Below, one piece after another: positions 1 through 8,418 of a stretch of DNA of 64,000 nt. The notes under the pieces were generated by a model that was not told the DNA's origin, did not search any database, and worked only from the letters and a program-made list of their open reading frames with translations. Origin of the DNA: an uncultured Desulfobulbaceae bacterium (GTDB taxonomy: Bacteria > Desulfobacterota > Desulfobulbia > Desulfobulbales > BM004); assembly GCA_947259115.1 (NCBI GenBank), contig CAMYKS010000018.1, positions 1-64,000 on the forward strand. Direction: 5' to 3'. Within the stretch, counting starts at the first letter, position 1, and every line of letters begins with the position of its first letter. Both the position numbers and the translations under genes were made by a program.

Positions 1-245
1 TATTTAGCGGTTTTGAAATCGAACCTGTCAAGCTTGCCAGAGAAGCGCTGACCATTCCAGTCATTGCCTCCAGCGGTGCCGTAAAAGTTGAGCATTTCTA
101 AGAGGTCTTTAAAGAGACCAATGTGGAAGCGGCTTTGGCTGCAGGTATTTTCCATAGAGAGCAGGTGCCCATCGAGGCGGTGAAGAAGCATATGAGGGAA
201 AAAGGGATAGAAACAGTGCACAATAACAAAGGCCCTTCCCGATGA
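1..245 (+). pseudogene. hisF C-terminal remnant (imidazole glycerol phosphate synthase cyclase), broken
   Basis: Reading from base 3, the frame gives a sequence typical of the last two strands of the HisF TIM barrel: a GFEIEPVKLAREA helix, then IPVIASSGA, then a KVEHF segment, and after the break [20 protein letters not shown]. An in-frame TAA follows KVEHF, so the frame is interrupted. The window starts inside the gene, so the N-terminal part is not visible. HisF normally makes imidazole glycerol phosphate in histidine synthesis; this copy cannot. A second, shorter remnant of the same region lies near 15.2 kb. Confidence 0.7.
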
Positions 246-268
246 CTTGGGAGGGGCCTTTGTTATTG
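221..268 (+). terminator. Rho-independent terminator-like hairpin
   Basis: A long inverted repeat (CAATAACAAAGGCCC on the left, GGGCCTTTGTTATTG on the right) has about 20 paired bases with one mismatch and a short loop. Its GGCCC-TTCCC core is shared with the hairpin near 5.6 kb. It could end transcription from either side: the hisF remnant from the left or the aminomutase gene from the right. Confidence 0.7.
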
Positions 269-383
269 TTTTAACATAAACACTGTACATATTGACACTT
301 TAAGAATCTTTCACGAGTTGCGCTGTATAGACATCTTAACTTTTCACTGATCTGCAACTCACCTAAAATCCCTGGACCAGTTG

Positions 384-1568
384 TTATTGTATCAGGTCCA
401 GATCTTCGAGCCAACCAGCGTTTTCAGTCAGGTGCCCCATGAGAATGCGTGATGCTTCTTCGGGGTGCTCGGGGCGGGAGTGAATCTGGCTCATCACCAA
501 AATGTCATCCTTGCGTCCGCAAATCTCGATTTTGCCAATGTCATGCCCCATAATGAACTTAAAACGCTTGGCGTAGCCATCCAAAGAGCGTTTGGCTTCG
601 GACACTATGTCCACACCGCGCTTTAGGGGGACCTGGAAGTGATGACGTACTCGCGTAACGGGCATACACTGATACAGGTAGTAAGGATTCACGCCAATGC
701 GGACCAGTCCGTTCATCAGGTCTTTCAGATCCTGCACGGTGTCGTTGACGCCATTGAGGAACACAGCTTGATTGTTGACGGTGATACCGGCATTGCGGAT
801 GCGCATCACAGCTTCCTCGGACAGATCGGTAATTTCGTTGGCGTGGTTAAAGTGAGTAGGGATGTAGAGAGTCTTGTGCTGGTTGAAATCGCGCAGTACT
901 TCGATCAGCTCATTATCAAAATAGCGCAAAGGATACACTACGGGAGTGCGGGTCCCGATGCGGACATAGTTCACATGACTGATGTCCTTCAAGGCTTCTA
1001 GCATTTTGGCAATGACCTTTGTGGGCAGCATCATGGGATCACCACCAGAAATAATCACATTAGTGATTTCCTGGTGTTTGGCAATATACCTGGCGGCATT
1101 CTGGAAGTTTTCTACGGTCTTGTCGTTGGGCAACCCCACCAGGCGTTTGCGAAAACAGTGACGACAGTACATAGAACAGTATTCCGTTGCAACGATCAAG
1201 GCAGAGTAGGGGTACTTGTGAAGAATTCCGTTGCCCTTATTATGTTTGTCGTCACCGTAAGGATCCCCTGTGGTTTCACCCATCTGTCCAGCCATAACCA
1301 GTTCGTCAACAGAAGGAATCGCCAGTTTGCGGATAGGATCCTGAGGGTTGTCTGGATTGATGAGGCTGAGGTAATATCGCGGTATATTCATGGGATGATT
1401 ATCCAACACCTTTTGCATGGAGTTTTCTTCCTCTACCGTCAGATATATATATTGTTTGAGCTTTTCCAGTGAGTTTACGTTATTGGCAAGTTCGGAGTTC
1501 CATGCCAATTTGCGAAAATCAATCATATTCAGTTTCTCGAATGATTCTTCTACGGTTAGTTTATTCAT
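384..1568 (-). CDS. KamA-family radical SAM/PLP aminomutase with an altered substrate pocket
   Basis: This 394-residue protein belongs to the lysine 2,3-aminomutase family, which moves an amino group between neighbouring carbons using S-adenosylmethionine, a 4Fe-4S cluster and PLP. The radical SAM cluster motif is CSMYCRHC (Cys131, Cys135, Cys138), followed by SGGDP. In the family the PLP lysine sits in PGGGGK; here the aligned segment is GHDIGK (Lys346). The lysine-binding aspartate of the YLYQCD segment is Met302 (YLYQCM), and the second aspartate, just before PGGGGK, is also missing. The fold and cofactors look intact, but the substrate is probably not lysine; a glutamate aminomutase or another variant is possible. 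It stands alone, with no acetyltransferase partner visible. Confidence 0.85.
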   Translation of the reverse strand: MNKLTVEESFEKLNMIDFRKLAWNSELANNVNSLEKLKQYIYLTVEEENSMQKVLDNHPMNIPRYYLSLINPDNPQDPIRKLAIPSVDELVMAGQMGETTGDPYGDDKHNKGNGILHKYPYSALIVATEYCSMYCRHCFRKRLVGLPNDKTVENFQNAARYIAKHQEITNVIISGGDPMMLPTKVIAKMLEALKDISHVNYVRIGTRTPVVYPLRYFDNELIEVLRDFNQHKTLYIPTHFNHANEITDLSEEAVMRIRNAGITVNNQAVFLNGVNDTVQDLKDLMNGLVRIGVNPYYLYQCMPVTRVRHHFQVPLKRGVDIVSEAKRSLDGYAKRFKFIMGHDIGKIEICGRKDDILVMSQIHSRPEHPEEASRILMGHLTENAGWLEDLDLIQ

Positions 1569-1824
1569 GCTTGACCTGCCTTTACCTTTATCTACATTAT
1601 TAATTTATCAGTAAATTGCCGGCTATGAATATAGCCCTTAACCATGTGAAGTCAATATTTCTTGTGTTTTTACACTCTTGAAATGATTTAAGATTGCCAA
1701 CTGGCATCTTTACTGCAAAAAATCACCTTAGAAGTAATTGGGAGGGATACCAGATAATCTTTTTGCCATCCTGGTAGTTATTGTGCTATAAAAAATAACA
1801 CATACCCTTAATAATGAGGTTCTC

Positions 1825-2109
1825 GTGAAAAAACCGACTCTATTAGTATTAGTGTTTGTATTAATTCTTTCTGGTTGCGCCGCAAAATCAAATATTGTCT
1901 CAATTAGTCCTGATACATTCATGGTTTCCCGTCAGGCAGCTACAGGTTTTTCTGATTTAAGCACTCTAAAATCTGACTTATTTCAAGAGGCGGATGAATA
2001 TTGTAAAAGTCGAAACAAGCATATTAGTGTTATAAACACGATAGAATCTCCCCCGGCTTATATTTGGGGGAAATTCCCAAAAGTTGAAATTCAGTTTATG
2101 TGTTTATGA
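1825..2109 (+). CDS. Small conserved lipoprotein
   Basis: The 94-residue product begins with a short charged segment, a hydrophobic stretch and a lipobox ending LSGC, so it should be exported and lipidated at Cys18. The start is a GTG preceded by TGAGGT about five bases upstream. The mature part (SPDTFMVSRQAATGF, then EADEYCKSRNK and VEIQFMCL) resembles a family of short proteobacterial lipoproteins of unknown function. It is monocistronic, and neither neighbour suggests a role. Confidence 0.8.
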   Translation: MKKPTLLVLVFVLILSGCAAKSNIVSISPDTFMVSRQAATGFSDLSTLKSDLFQEADEYCKSRNKHISVINTIESPPAYIWGKFPKVEIQFMCL

Positions 2110-2622
2110 AAAAAAGAATGCGAATTTAACATGCCCCAAAATAGATTGGCTAACAAGTCAAGGTTGCCAGTAGACATCTTAACTGGTTAATTCTTCTTCA
2201 AGAAGTCAACATTGACAGGTCATCTGTAATTTTGAATTTACCTTTCTACTCTACTGAAAAAGACAGTATAGACTCTTTAAGAAGTTTTCTCAAATAGCAG
2301 AATATCCTAACAATTAAATTGCGTTATCATTTTGCTTGACAAAGTATCTTATGATCTTAATTTTTATTTAAATATAATCATAAATTTAATCCTCTGCAGG
2401 GGTTTACTCCTATGTTTGAGGCGATTTTTATAAATACCAATTTAAGGCCTCCATTGGGATATCATTTCCGATTGGAGGCTTTTGTGTTTTATGGCAGATC
2501 GTTCAGGTATTAAAAACTATTTATTTTATTTGTTATCAGGATGGAGGTGCTATTAAACCGCACAAAAATTTCTTAGACTGCGTCTGCAAGCAAATTGCCC
2601 GATGGCAAAGAGGGAGGAAATC
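2110..2622. other. Intergenic stretch, AT-rich, with an isolated terminator
   Basis: I see no protein gene here. The left two thirds is AT-rich. A hairpin followed by a T-rich tail lies near its right end without an obvious gene in front of it, so a short untranslated RNA ending there is possible. I could not match the preceding 100 bases to any riboswitch that I know. Confidence 0.5.
2446..2485 (+). terminator. Rho-independent terminator
   Basis: GCCTCCATT pairs with GATTGGAGGC across a loop of about 15 bases, and TTTTGTGTTTT follows. This is a typical intrinsic terminator reading rightwards. No coding gene lies just upstream on the plus strand, so it may end a small RNA or a leader transcript. 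Confidence 0.65.
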
Positions 2623-3409
2623 ATGATACGAGCCATTTATGTAACCATACTATGCGCTATCATGCTAAGCGTTCATCAGGCCCAGGCCGATGATGCGAAG
2701 CGCACCGCAACCATACTGGATAGTGCCGGCACTGTGTCGGAAGTAACGGACCTGGGATTCTCAGCCAAGCTGCAGAAATTCGACAACTCCCACGGTCAAC
2801 TCGCCTTCTCAACAGATACGTTCGACATTGCAGTACCCCTCGACAATGTAATCAACATCGAAGCCCAAGAAGACAGCCACACAGTCACTTACATGAGGCG
2901 GGGAAAGGAAGTTGCACTCACCGGAAACCTCTTTGCGGGAGAGTTCACTGGAAAAAGCGATTTTGGAGACCTAAAAGTCCATGGCAGCAAACTAAAGAGC
3001 CTCAAATTTAATCGCCCCCCCAAGCCCGTTGATGGCTTGCCGGGGGCGATTAATCTGGCTACGCTCACGCTCGCTGATGGGACAGCACTGAGTGTAGACG
3101 TTTTCTAGGTACGATAGCTTCTATTCGACCGAGGGCTATTTGGTCGGAGGCAGGGTCCGCTATCTCCATTATACCGACTTCTGTTTTCTTCGTGGTGAGT
3201 CGCTGGCAACAGTGTCGTTCGATAAGATTAAGCGCATCGATTTTAGCGGAGAAAAAGATGTGGCTGTGATTCTCAAGAACGGCAAGAAGGCTACAGGAAC
3301 ACTCGCCTCTTAGAGTGGCGCCGAAATAGAGGGCTGGACTGCCGTATCCGATAAAGGCAAGATTTTTCTCTCAAAGAAACAAGTCAAAGCAATCGAGTTT
3401 GCAGACTAG
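2623..3409 (+). pseudogene. Broken gene for a periplasmic protein of unknown function
   Basis: The first part starts at an ATG preceded by GGGAGGAAATC and encodes a signal peptide ending in AQA, then a soluble region with repeated beta-rich units such as LKSLKF. Translation stops at 3108. The sequence goes on in another frame from about 3116: SFYSTEGYLVGGRVRYL, then LRGESLATVSFDKIKRIDF. It meets an in-frame TAG at 3311 and ends at a TAG at 3407. One frameshift plus one stop in a single homologous-looking reading path marks it as decayed. The intact protein would have been about 260 residues. The function is unknown. An upstream ATG at 2602 is in frame but lacks a ribosome site. Confidence 0.7.
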
Positions 3410-3433
3410 GATGTGAAAAAAGACACACAACAA

Positions 3434-3470
3434 AAAAGGGGTCACCCATTAAAGGGCCCCTTTTCCTTAT
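3434..3470 (+). terminator. Rho-independent terminator
   Basis: AAAAGGGG pairs with CCCCTTTT around a 15-base loop that can itself pair in part, followed by CCTTATTT. It lies about 25 bases after the broken periplasmic gene and would end its transcript. Confidence 0.65.
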
Positions 3471-3513
3471 TTAAGTAAATGTGTTAGACACCTTTATTAT
3501 AGGAAACAAAACC

Positions 3514-4238
3514 ATGCAAAAAACCATTCTTGTTACAGGATCGACCGACGGCATCGGCTTGGAAACAGCCAGGATGTTGGTATCGCAGGGGCACAACGTC
3601 CTGTTGCACGGGCGCAACCCGGCAAAATTGGAGGACGTGAAAAAAACGTTATCTGCGCTACCGGATGGCGGGCGTTTAGAAAGCTACGTCGCTGATCTAT
3701 CGCGTATGGCTGATATAGAAGCACTTGCCAAGGCTGTGGCTGAACACCACGTTAAACTTGATGTACTGATCAACAATGCCGGTGTTTTCAAGGCACCTGA
3801 TCCCATAACAGAGGACGGACTTGATGTGCGGTTTGTGGTTAATACCATAGCCCCCTGCCTGCTGACACAACGGCTGTTGCCGCTGCTTGGAACGACTTAA
3901 CCGCATATGCACAAAGCAAACTGGCGCTTACAATGTGGTCCCGCAGTATGGCGCTTGCGCTCAAAAATGACGGCCCGGCCATCATTGCGGTTAATCCCAG
4001 ATCAATGCTAGGCAGCAAAATGGTGCAACAGGCATTTGGTGTGGCTGGCGGTGACCTCCGTATAGGTGCGGATATACTCACCCGCGTGGCTCTGGAGGAA
4101 GAATTCGCGGCTGCTTCCGGCAAGTATTTTGACAACGACATAGGTCAATTTAAATCGCCCCATCCCGATGCGCTTGATCCACAAAAATCCGCAGAGGTTG
4201 TGCGTGTTATCGAAACGGTTTTGGCAGAAATAACATAA
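3514..4238 (+). pseudogene. Short-chain dehydrogenase/reductase, internally deleted
   Basis: The N-terminal half has the NAD(P)-binding motif VTGSTDGIG near residue 7 and the structural NNAG motif, and stops at 3900. The C-terminal half resumes in another frame from about 3893 with YAQSK, which is the SDR catalytic Tyr-x-x-x-Lys, and runs to 4238. The strand with the catalytic serine, normally about 40 residues, is missing at the junction. Both the frameshift and the deletion fall at the same point, so a single deletion event probably killed the gene. The start at 3514 is preceded by AGGAAAC; the upstream GTG at 3481 lacks a ribosome site. Confidence 0.8.
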
Positions 4239-4307
4239 TCGGACGAAAATCATCTTTAGTTGCAAAATTATCTGTTCTAATAAATAGAAAATACAATGGA
4301 GGATCAC

Positions 4308-5309
4308 ATGAAATCTATAGTTGCAAAAAGCGGCAGCAAAGCACAAGACGCCGGAGCCTTTATTTTGAAAGAGCAGCCCATACCTGAACCGGGAACACAG
4401 GACCTCCTGGTGCGGGTCATTGCCATCGGTATGAATCCTGTAGATACAAAGGTACGCATACTATTTGAAAATGATGCTGTGCTTGGCTGGGATGCCTATG
4501 GGATACTCGAAAAAGTTGGCGAAGAGGTGAGCGGATTCAAGGCGGGGGATGCGGTCTTTTACGCGGGCGATATAACCCGACCAGGGTGCAATAGCGAATA
4601 TCACCTGGTCGATCATCGGATAGCTGCATTAGCTCCCAAAAAACTCCCACCTGAAGATGCTGCCGCAATGCCATTGACTTCAATAACTGCGTGGGAGGCC
4701 CTGTTTGTTCGTTTGGGTTTTGCTCCGGCAGCAAAGGCCAACGCCGGTAAATCCATTCTGATAATCGGTGGTGCCGGAGGAGTTGGTTCAGTAGCGATAC
4801 AACTGGCTCATTGGGCCGGGCTAAAAGTGTTTGCAACAGCATCAAGGCCGGAAACAGTTGACTGGTGCAAAAATTTAGGTACTGGGATTATCCTGAATCA
4901 CAGAAATAATCTCTATGAGGAGTTACAGTCAGCAGGAGCAGATTCAGTTGACGCCATCTTTTGTACTACTCAAATGGAAAGGCACTGGCAAGTAATGTCT
5001 GAATGTATCCGGCCTCAAGGTCATATCGTTTTTATAGACGACCCGGTGGAGCCAGTAGACATCACGGCGTTTAAATTCAAAAGCGTCACCCTTTCCTGGG
5101 AATTTATGTATACCAGGTCAATGTTTGAGACGGATGATATGTCCGAGCAGGGGAATCTGCTTTCGACTGTAGCGGGGCTGTTGGATGAAGGCACCCTTGT
5201 AACAACTCGACAAAAGACCCTGACCGGCCTGACACCTGAGAATATCCAGGCAATGCACATCAAACAGGAGAGTGGAACAATGATGGGTAAACAGGTGCTT
5301 GTTCTTTAG
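4308..5309 (+). CDS. Zinc-type alcohol dehydrogenase-like MDR oxidoreductase
   Basis: This 333-residue protein is a medium-chain dehydrogenase/reductase of the quinone-oxidoreductase or zinc-ADH-like group. It has an N-terminal GroES-like domain with MNPVDTKVR and a Rossmann domain with GGAGGVGSVAIQLA for NAD(P)H binding. The zinc-binding cysteines of classical alcohol dehydrogenases are not apparent, so zinc-free reduction of a quinone or enone is likely. The start at 4308 is preceded by GGAGG; an in-frame ATG 12 bases upstream overlaps that site. It follows the SDR pseudogene by about 70 bases, and the two may once have formed one operon. Confidence 0.85.
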   Translation: MKSIVAKSGSKAQDAGAFILKEQPIPEPGTQDLLVRVIAIGMNPVDTKVRILFENDAVLGWDAYGILEKVGEEVSGFKAGDAVFYAGDITRPGCNSEYHLVDHRIAALAPKKLPPEDAAAMPLTSITAWEALFVRLGFAPAAKANAGKSILIIGGAGGVGSVAIQLAHWAGLKVFATASRPETVDWCKNLGTGIILNHRNNLYEELQSAGADSVDAIFCTTQMERHWQVMSECIRPQGHIVFIDDPVEPVDITAFKFKSVTLSWEFMYTRSMFETDDMSEQGNLLSTVAGLLDEGTLVTTRQKTLTGLTPENIQAMHIKQESGTMMGKQVLVL

Positions 5310-5739
5310 CCCGAATATTTCATGAACAATTTTAAAAAATTAACTTAACTATCTGTTTTTGTGGCTTAAATTTTATATTTCCAGTCATTGTCCGGTTACA
5401 GTTTGTACCAAGTGGCTGAATAGATTTTTTTCAAAACTATTCACCCTTCGGGCAAGCCGATACATCCGTATAGCCTGCAGTGTTAGGCGTTTCGCATACT
5501 AAAGTATAGCTCAAACGACTTACACTTTGTCTATCCGGATCGACTCGTGAAAAATGCGGGTTAGTCGAAGAGAAACGTGATAAATAGTGATAGTATCAGT
5601 GCACTTACAAAGGCCCTTCCCAATACTGGGAGGGGCCTTCAATGGTATGTTAGCAAAAAATGGGACAACTTATTTTTCAATGAGAGAAAACGAATCTGGC
5701 CAATTTATAAATTACAATCAGGTTCGGGCAGCAAAGATT
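5310..5739. other. Intergenic stretch with one terminator
   Basis: No gene is supported here. The only structured element seen is the hairpin near 5.6 kb. It lies between a plus-strand gene and a minus-strand gene that converge on it. Confidence 0.5.
5610..5639. terminator. Hairpin, candidate bidirectional terminator
   Basis: AAGGCCCTTCCC pairs with GGGAGGGGCCTT with one mismatch and a six-base loop. Its core matches that of the hairpin at 221-268, so both are probably copies of one element. It lies between converging genes. Confidence 0.55.
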
Positions 5740-6309
5740 TTAATATGCTAGTTTAGAATCTATAGCATAGGTCCAGGGAAGCCCTTCGTTGCGCCAGCCA
5801 CCGCCTTTTCTTATGCCGTTATAGGCACTGTTCTTATCCTTCAGCTTCCCGCCTTCAAAACCACCGAGAATAACGTAGACGCGATCAGCCGGCCAGCCAG
5901 CCTGGACTATCCTGTTTAAAGCCATGGCAGCCCGTGTGCCGCTTCTACAGATAAAGAACAGAGTGTGCATGGTTGGATCGAACCTTGCCATGATGTCTTT
6001 GGTGAAATTCGGGTTATCCTTCATAGCGTACTCTTTACCTGAAAAAGTGATGTCCAGGAATTGAGCCGGCACGAGATAGGCGTTTTCCGGGTGTCCGACA
6101 AACTGGTATTCGGCCCGGGAGCGCACATCAACAATAATCATACTCGTAGGATCTTTCCTGATCATTTCATACGCTTCAAGTGGGGTGGCTTCTTTGCCAC
6201 TATGTTTCACTTTTGGCTTCTTATAGACATAGACACTGCCGGCAGTGGCGCTGACAGCGAAAACTATGATACAGAAAAGAAAGATTGACAAAGCAATAAT
6301 TTTTTTCAT
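5740..6309 (-). CDS. Exported rhodanese-domain protein
   Basis: The 189-residue product has a clear signal peptide (about residues 1-23, ending ATAG) and one rhodanese domain. The domain opens with IIVDVRSRAEY and carries the active-site loop CRSGTRAA, with the cysteine expected to carry a persulfide. The C-terminal segment, rich in Gly and Trp (KGGGWRNEGLPW), is typical of a group of periplasmic rhodaneses in sulfur-metabolising bacteria. It probably handles sulfane sulfur in the periplasm. It is a single gene with its own upstream region, and it uses ordinary cysteine, unlike the rhodanese near 50.6 kb. Confidence 0.85.
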   Translation of the reverse strand: MKKIIALSIFLFCIIVFAVSATAGSVYVYKKPKVKHSGKEATPLEAYEMIRKDPTSMIIVDVRSRAEYQFVGHPENAYLVPAQFLDITFSGKEYAMKDNPNFTKDIMARFDPTMHTLFFICRSGTRAAMALNRIVQAGWPADRVYVILGGFEGGKLKDKNSAYNGIRKGGGWRNEGLPWTYAIDSKLAY

Positions 6310-6688
6310 TATCCGGCCTCCATTATTAGATATTGATTCATGATGATTTTGTTATAAAAAGAATTTGTGAAAAAAGATTAGACAACTTCTTTGGAACAAA
6401 TTTTATATGATTGTATGGGGTGAATTCAACAATAAACATGCGATGCGACAATTTGCCGCTGACCATTTCAAAAGCCAAACAGAATTGAGATCTGTCCATC
6501 TTTTTGAGCGGTATATAATTAACTGTGATGTCCTCGGAACTAGTCGAAATTAGTCGATTTCTGAACTTTTTAGACTTTACTCAAGAACCAGGCCGCCGAT
6601 CATGCCGGTTTCCCCGGTTATCAATACATTTTTATCCATAGATCAATTCGCTCTTTTCTAGCTGCTTCCAGTTCTCTATTTTCAGATT
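6310..6688. other. Intergenic stretch with an epimerase gene stub
   Basis: The only recognisable content is the 20-codon remnant described separately at 6577-6639. The rest is AT-rich and unstructured as far as I can see, and probably includes the promoter of the rhodanese gene. Confidence 0.45.
6577..6639 (-). pseudogene. N-terminal stub of an NAD-dependent epimerase or SDR
   Basis: A 20-codon frame starts with MDKNVLITGETGMIGG, which matches the first beta strand and glycine-rich loop of extended Rossmann epimerases, and then stops at a TAA. Nothing resembling the rest of such an enzyme follows downstream on the minus strand. It is most simply a gene remnant left after a deletion. Confidence 0.55.
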
Positions 6689-7312
6689 TTATTTTATCAA
6701 TTCCCTTCTCAGGCGAGACAAGTCTTCCTGTGTATCGACATCCATTCGAATGAATGGGTCATCTACAGAAACTACGAGGGCCCGGTCTTCATATTGTCTC
6801 AGGAAACCACGCATGCCGCCTTGTCCGTCGTAGGCAAGGATCCGGTCAGCAAGGCTGCAGTCAATCAATGGCGGATGGCCGCGCCTTGCCTGGAATTGCG
6901 GATAGCAGATAAGAGTTGCAGGACTTTTATAAAATTCATGCAGCAATTGGTGGATTGTGGCAGGACGAACAACAGGAATATCAACCGGGAGCAGGAAAAA
7001 AGCATCACATGATGTCCTCAGTTGCCGCACTCCCTGCTGAATTGAAGAGAACATGCCGGCCTTGAAGTTCTCATTAATCACATACCGGGATGAGGCAGCC
7101 TCTACAACAGGGACCAGATCCTCTGACCGGTGTCCAACTACTGTTACAATGTCTGTAACTCCCGTACTTTTAAAAAGTCCAATGGCATGCTCTACCAGTG
7201 TTTTACCTTCAATTAGCAGAAGAGGCTTAAAACCTGCCATGCGGGAAGAAAGGCCGGCTGCCAGGATGAGGGCTCCAATTCTCTTAATTTTAAACATTAG
7301 CTTATGCCACAA
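6689..7312 (-). CDS. MocA-like molybdenum cofactor nucleotidyltransferase
   Basis: This 207-residue protein has the MobA/MocA fold. The nucleotide-binding start is LILAAGLSSRM near residue 15, followed by a conserved lysine (GFKPLL), and the metal-binding segment is PVDIPVV. MocA proteins add CMP to molybdopterin to make the dinucleotide cofactor used by xanthine-dehydrogenase-family enzymes. The gene closes an operon with two molybdenum hydroxylase subunits and XdhC, which fits that job. An in-frame ATG lies a few codons after the assigned start and could be used instead. Confidence 0.85.
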   Translation of the reverse strand: MWHKLMFKIKRIGALILAAGLSSRMAGFKPLLLIEGKTLVEHAIGLFKSTGVTDIVTVVGHRSEDLVPVVEAASSRYVINENFKAGMFSSIQQGVRQLRTSCDAFFLLPVDIPVVRPATIHQLLHEFYKSPATLICYPQFQARRGHPPLIDCSLADRILAYDGQGGMRGFLRQYEDRALVVSVDDPFIRMDVDTQEDLSRLRRELIK

Positions 7313-7352
7313 ACCAAACAGATCTCACCGGCCTGTACCCGCTCAGCAGGCT

Positions 7353-8408
7353 TCAGATGTGCACAGGCTGGCTGGCCCGGTATTGTATAAGTTCTGCTAC
7401 GACACTCACCCCGATTTCCGCCGGTGTTTCAGCATCAATTGACAAACCGATCGGGCAATGCACCTGATCAAGAGCACTCTGTGCTAAACCTTCATTAAGC
7501 AGGGCCTGGTACACGTTTTTTCTCTTTTTTCTGCTGCCGATCATGCCGATATAGCCCGCCTCTGTTTTCAGGGCCTGGGCCAATACTTCCTTGTCGAATC
7601 GATGGGCCCGCGTAACAATGATGATACAGCTTCCGGGAGTGACGCTGAACCCGTCAAACACGCCGGCATAACCCTTACAGACAAAGACCCCGTCAACATC
7701 CGAGAACCTCTCGGTGTTGGCAAATTCTTCCCGGTCGTCAAAGACCAGTGTCCTGAAGCCGACCTGCCTGGTCAGCAGGGAGATCTCTTTTGCCACATGC
7801 CCTCCACCTATAAGATAGACTGTATCCGGCGGCAGGATGGGGGCAACAATATATCGATCTTTGTCAATCTCGAACAATGCTGTTTTGTCGTGGCGTATAT
7901 TGAAGCCATTAAGCTTTTTCTGCAGATGAGACTCTTCCTGCAACGGGCCAAGCCATCTGTTGTCTGCAGTCTGCACCGCCCTTTCTACCTGCAACCGGTT
8001 GCCGTTTTCAGTAACCTTACCGACCCAGAGAAACGTCCGGGCCATTTTAATCTCTTCACACATCTTTCCGAACAGTTCCAGGTTCTCTTTACTTGCTGAT
8101 ACATGTTCCACCAGCACCTGCATCTGTCCCCCGCATACCAGGTCCATGTCATCCATTCTGCCGGTCTGGTTGAAATCATAGGAGGAGATAAGAGCCCCTT
8201 GTGTTTTAAAGAGACTCAGAGCCGATCGGATCACATCGCCTTCAACAATACCGCCGCCGATTGTTCCGGAAATTCTCCTGTCATTATAAACGACCATCAT
8301 TGATCCAGAGGTCCGGGGGGTGGAGCCCCTATCACTTATGATGGTGGCAACTGCCAATTCCTTCCCGTTAGCAAGGAAATCATATATCTCCTGGAACAGC
8401 TTGCTCAT
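7353..8408 (-). CDS. xdhC: XdhC/CoxI-family molybdenum enzyme maturation protein
   Basis: The 351-residue product has the N-terminal XdhC domain with DRGSTPRTSGSMMVV and GGGIVEGDV, and a C-terminal Rossmann domain with YLIGGGHVAKEI. XdhC binds the molybdenum cofactor, promotes its sulfuration and delivers it to the large subunit of xanthine-dehydrogenase-like enzymes. It starts 10 bases after the stop of the molybdenum subunit gene and is probably translated from the same transcript. The full length of the family is present and no key segment is missing. Confidence 0.9.
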   Translation of the reverse strand: MSKLFQEIYDFLANGKELAVATIISDRGSTPRTSGSMMVVYNDRRISGTIGGGIVEGDVIRSALSLFKTQGALISSYDFNQTGRMDDMDLVCGGQMQVLVEHVSASKENLELFGKMCEEIKMARTFLWVGKVTENGNRLQVERAVQTADNRWLGPLQEESHLQKKLNGFNIRHDKTALFEIDKDRYIVAPILPPDTVYLIGGGHVAKEISLLTRQVGFRTLVFDDREEFANTERFSDVDGVFVCKGYAGVFDGFSVTPGSCIIIVTRAHRFDKEVLAQALKTEAGYIGMIGSRKKRKNVYQALLNEGLAQSALDQVHCPIGLSIDAETPAEIGVSVVAELIQYRASQPVHI

Positions 8409-8418
8409 TTTTCAGACT

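Noticed and set aside
3311-3313. In-frame TAG in the broken periplasmic gene as possible pyrrolysine codon
   Set aside because: The same gene also has a frameshift just upstream, so ordinary decay explains the TAG. No pyrrolysine genes are visible.
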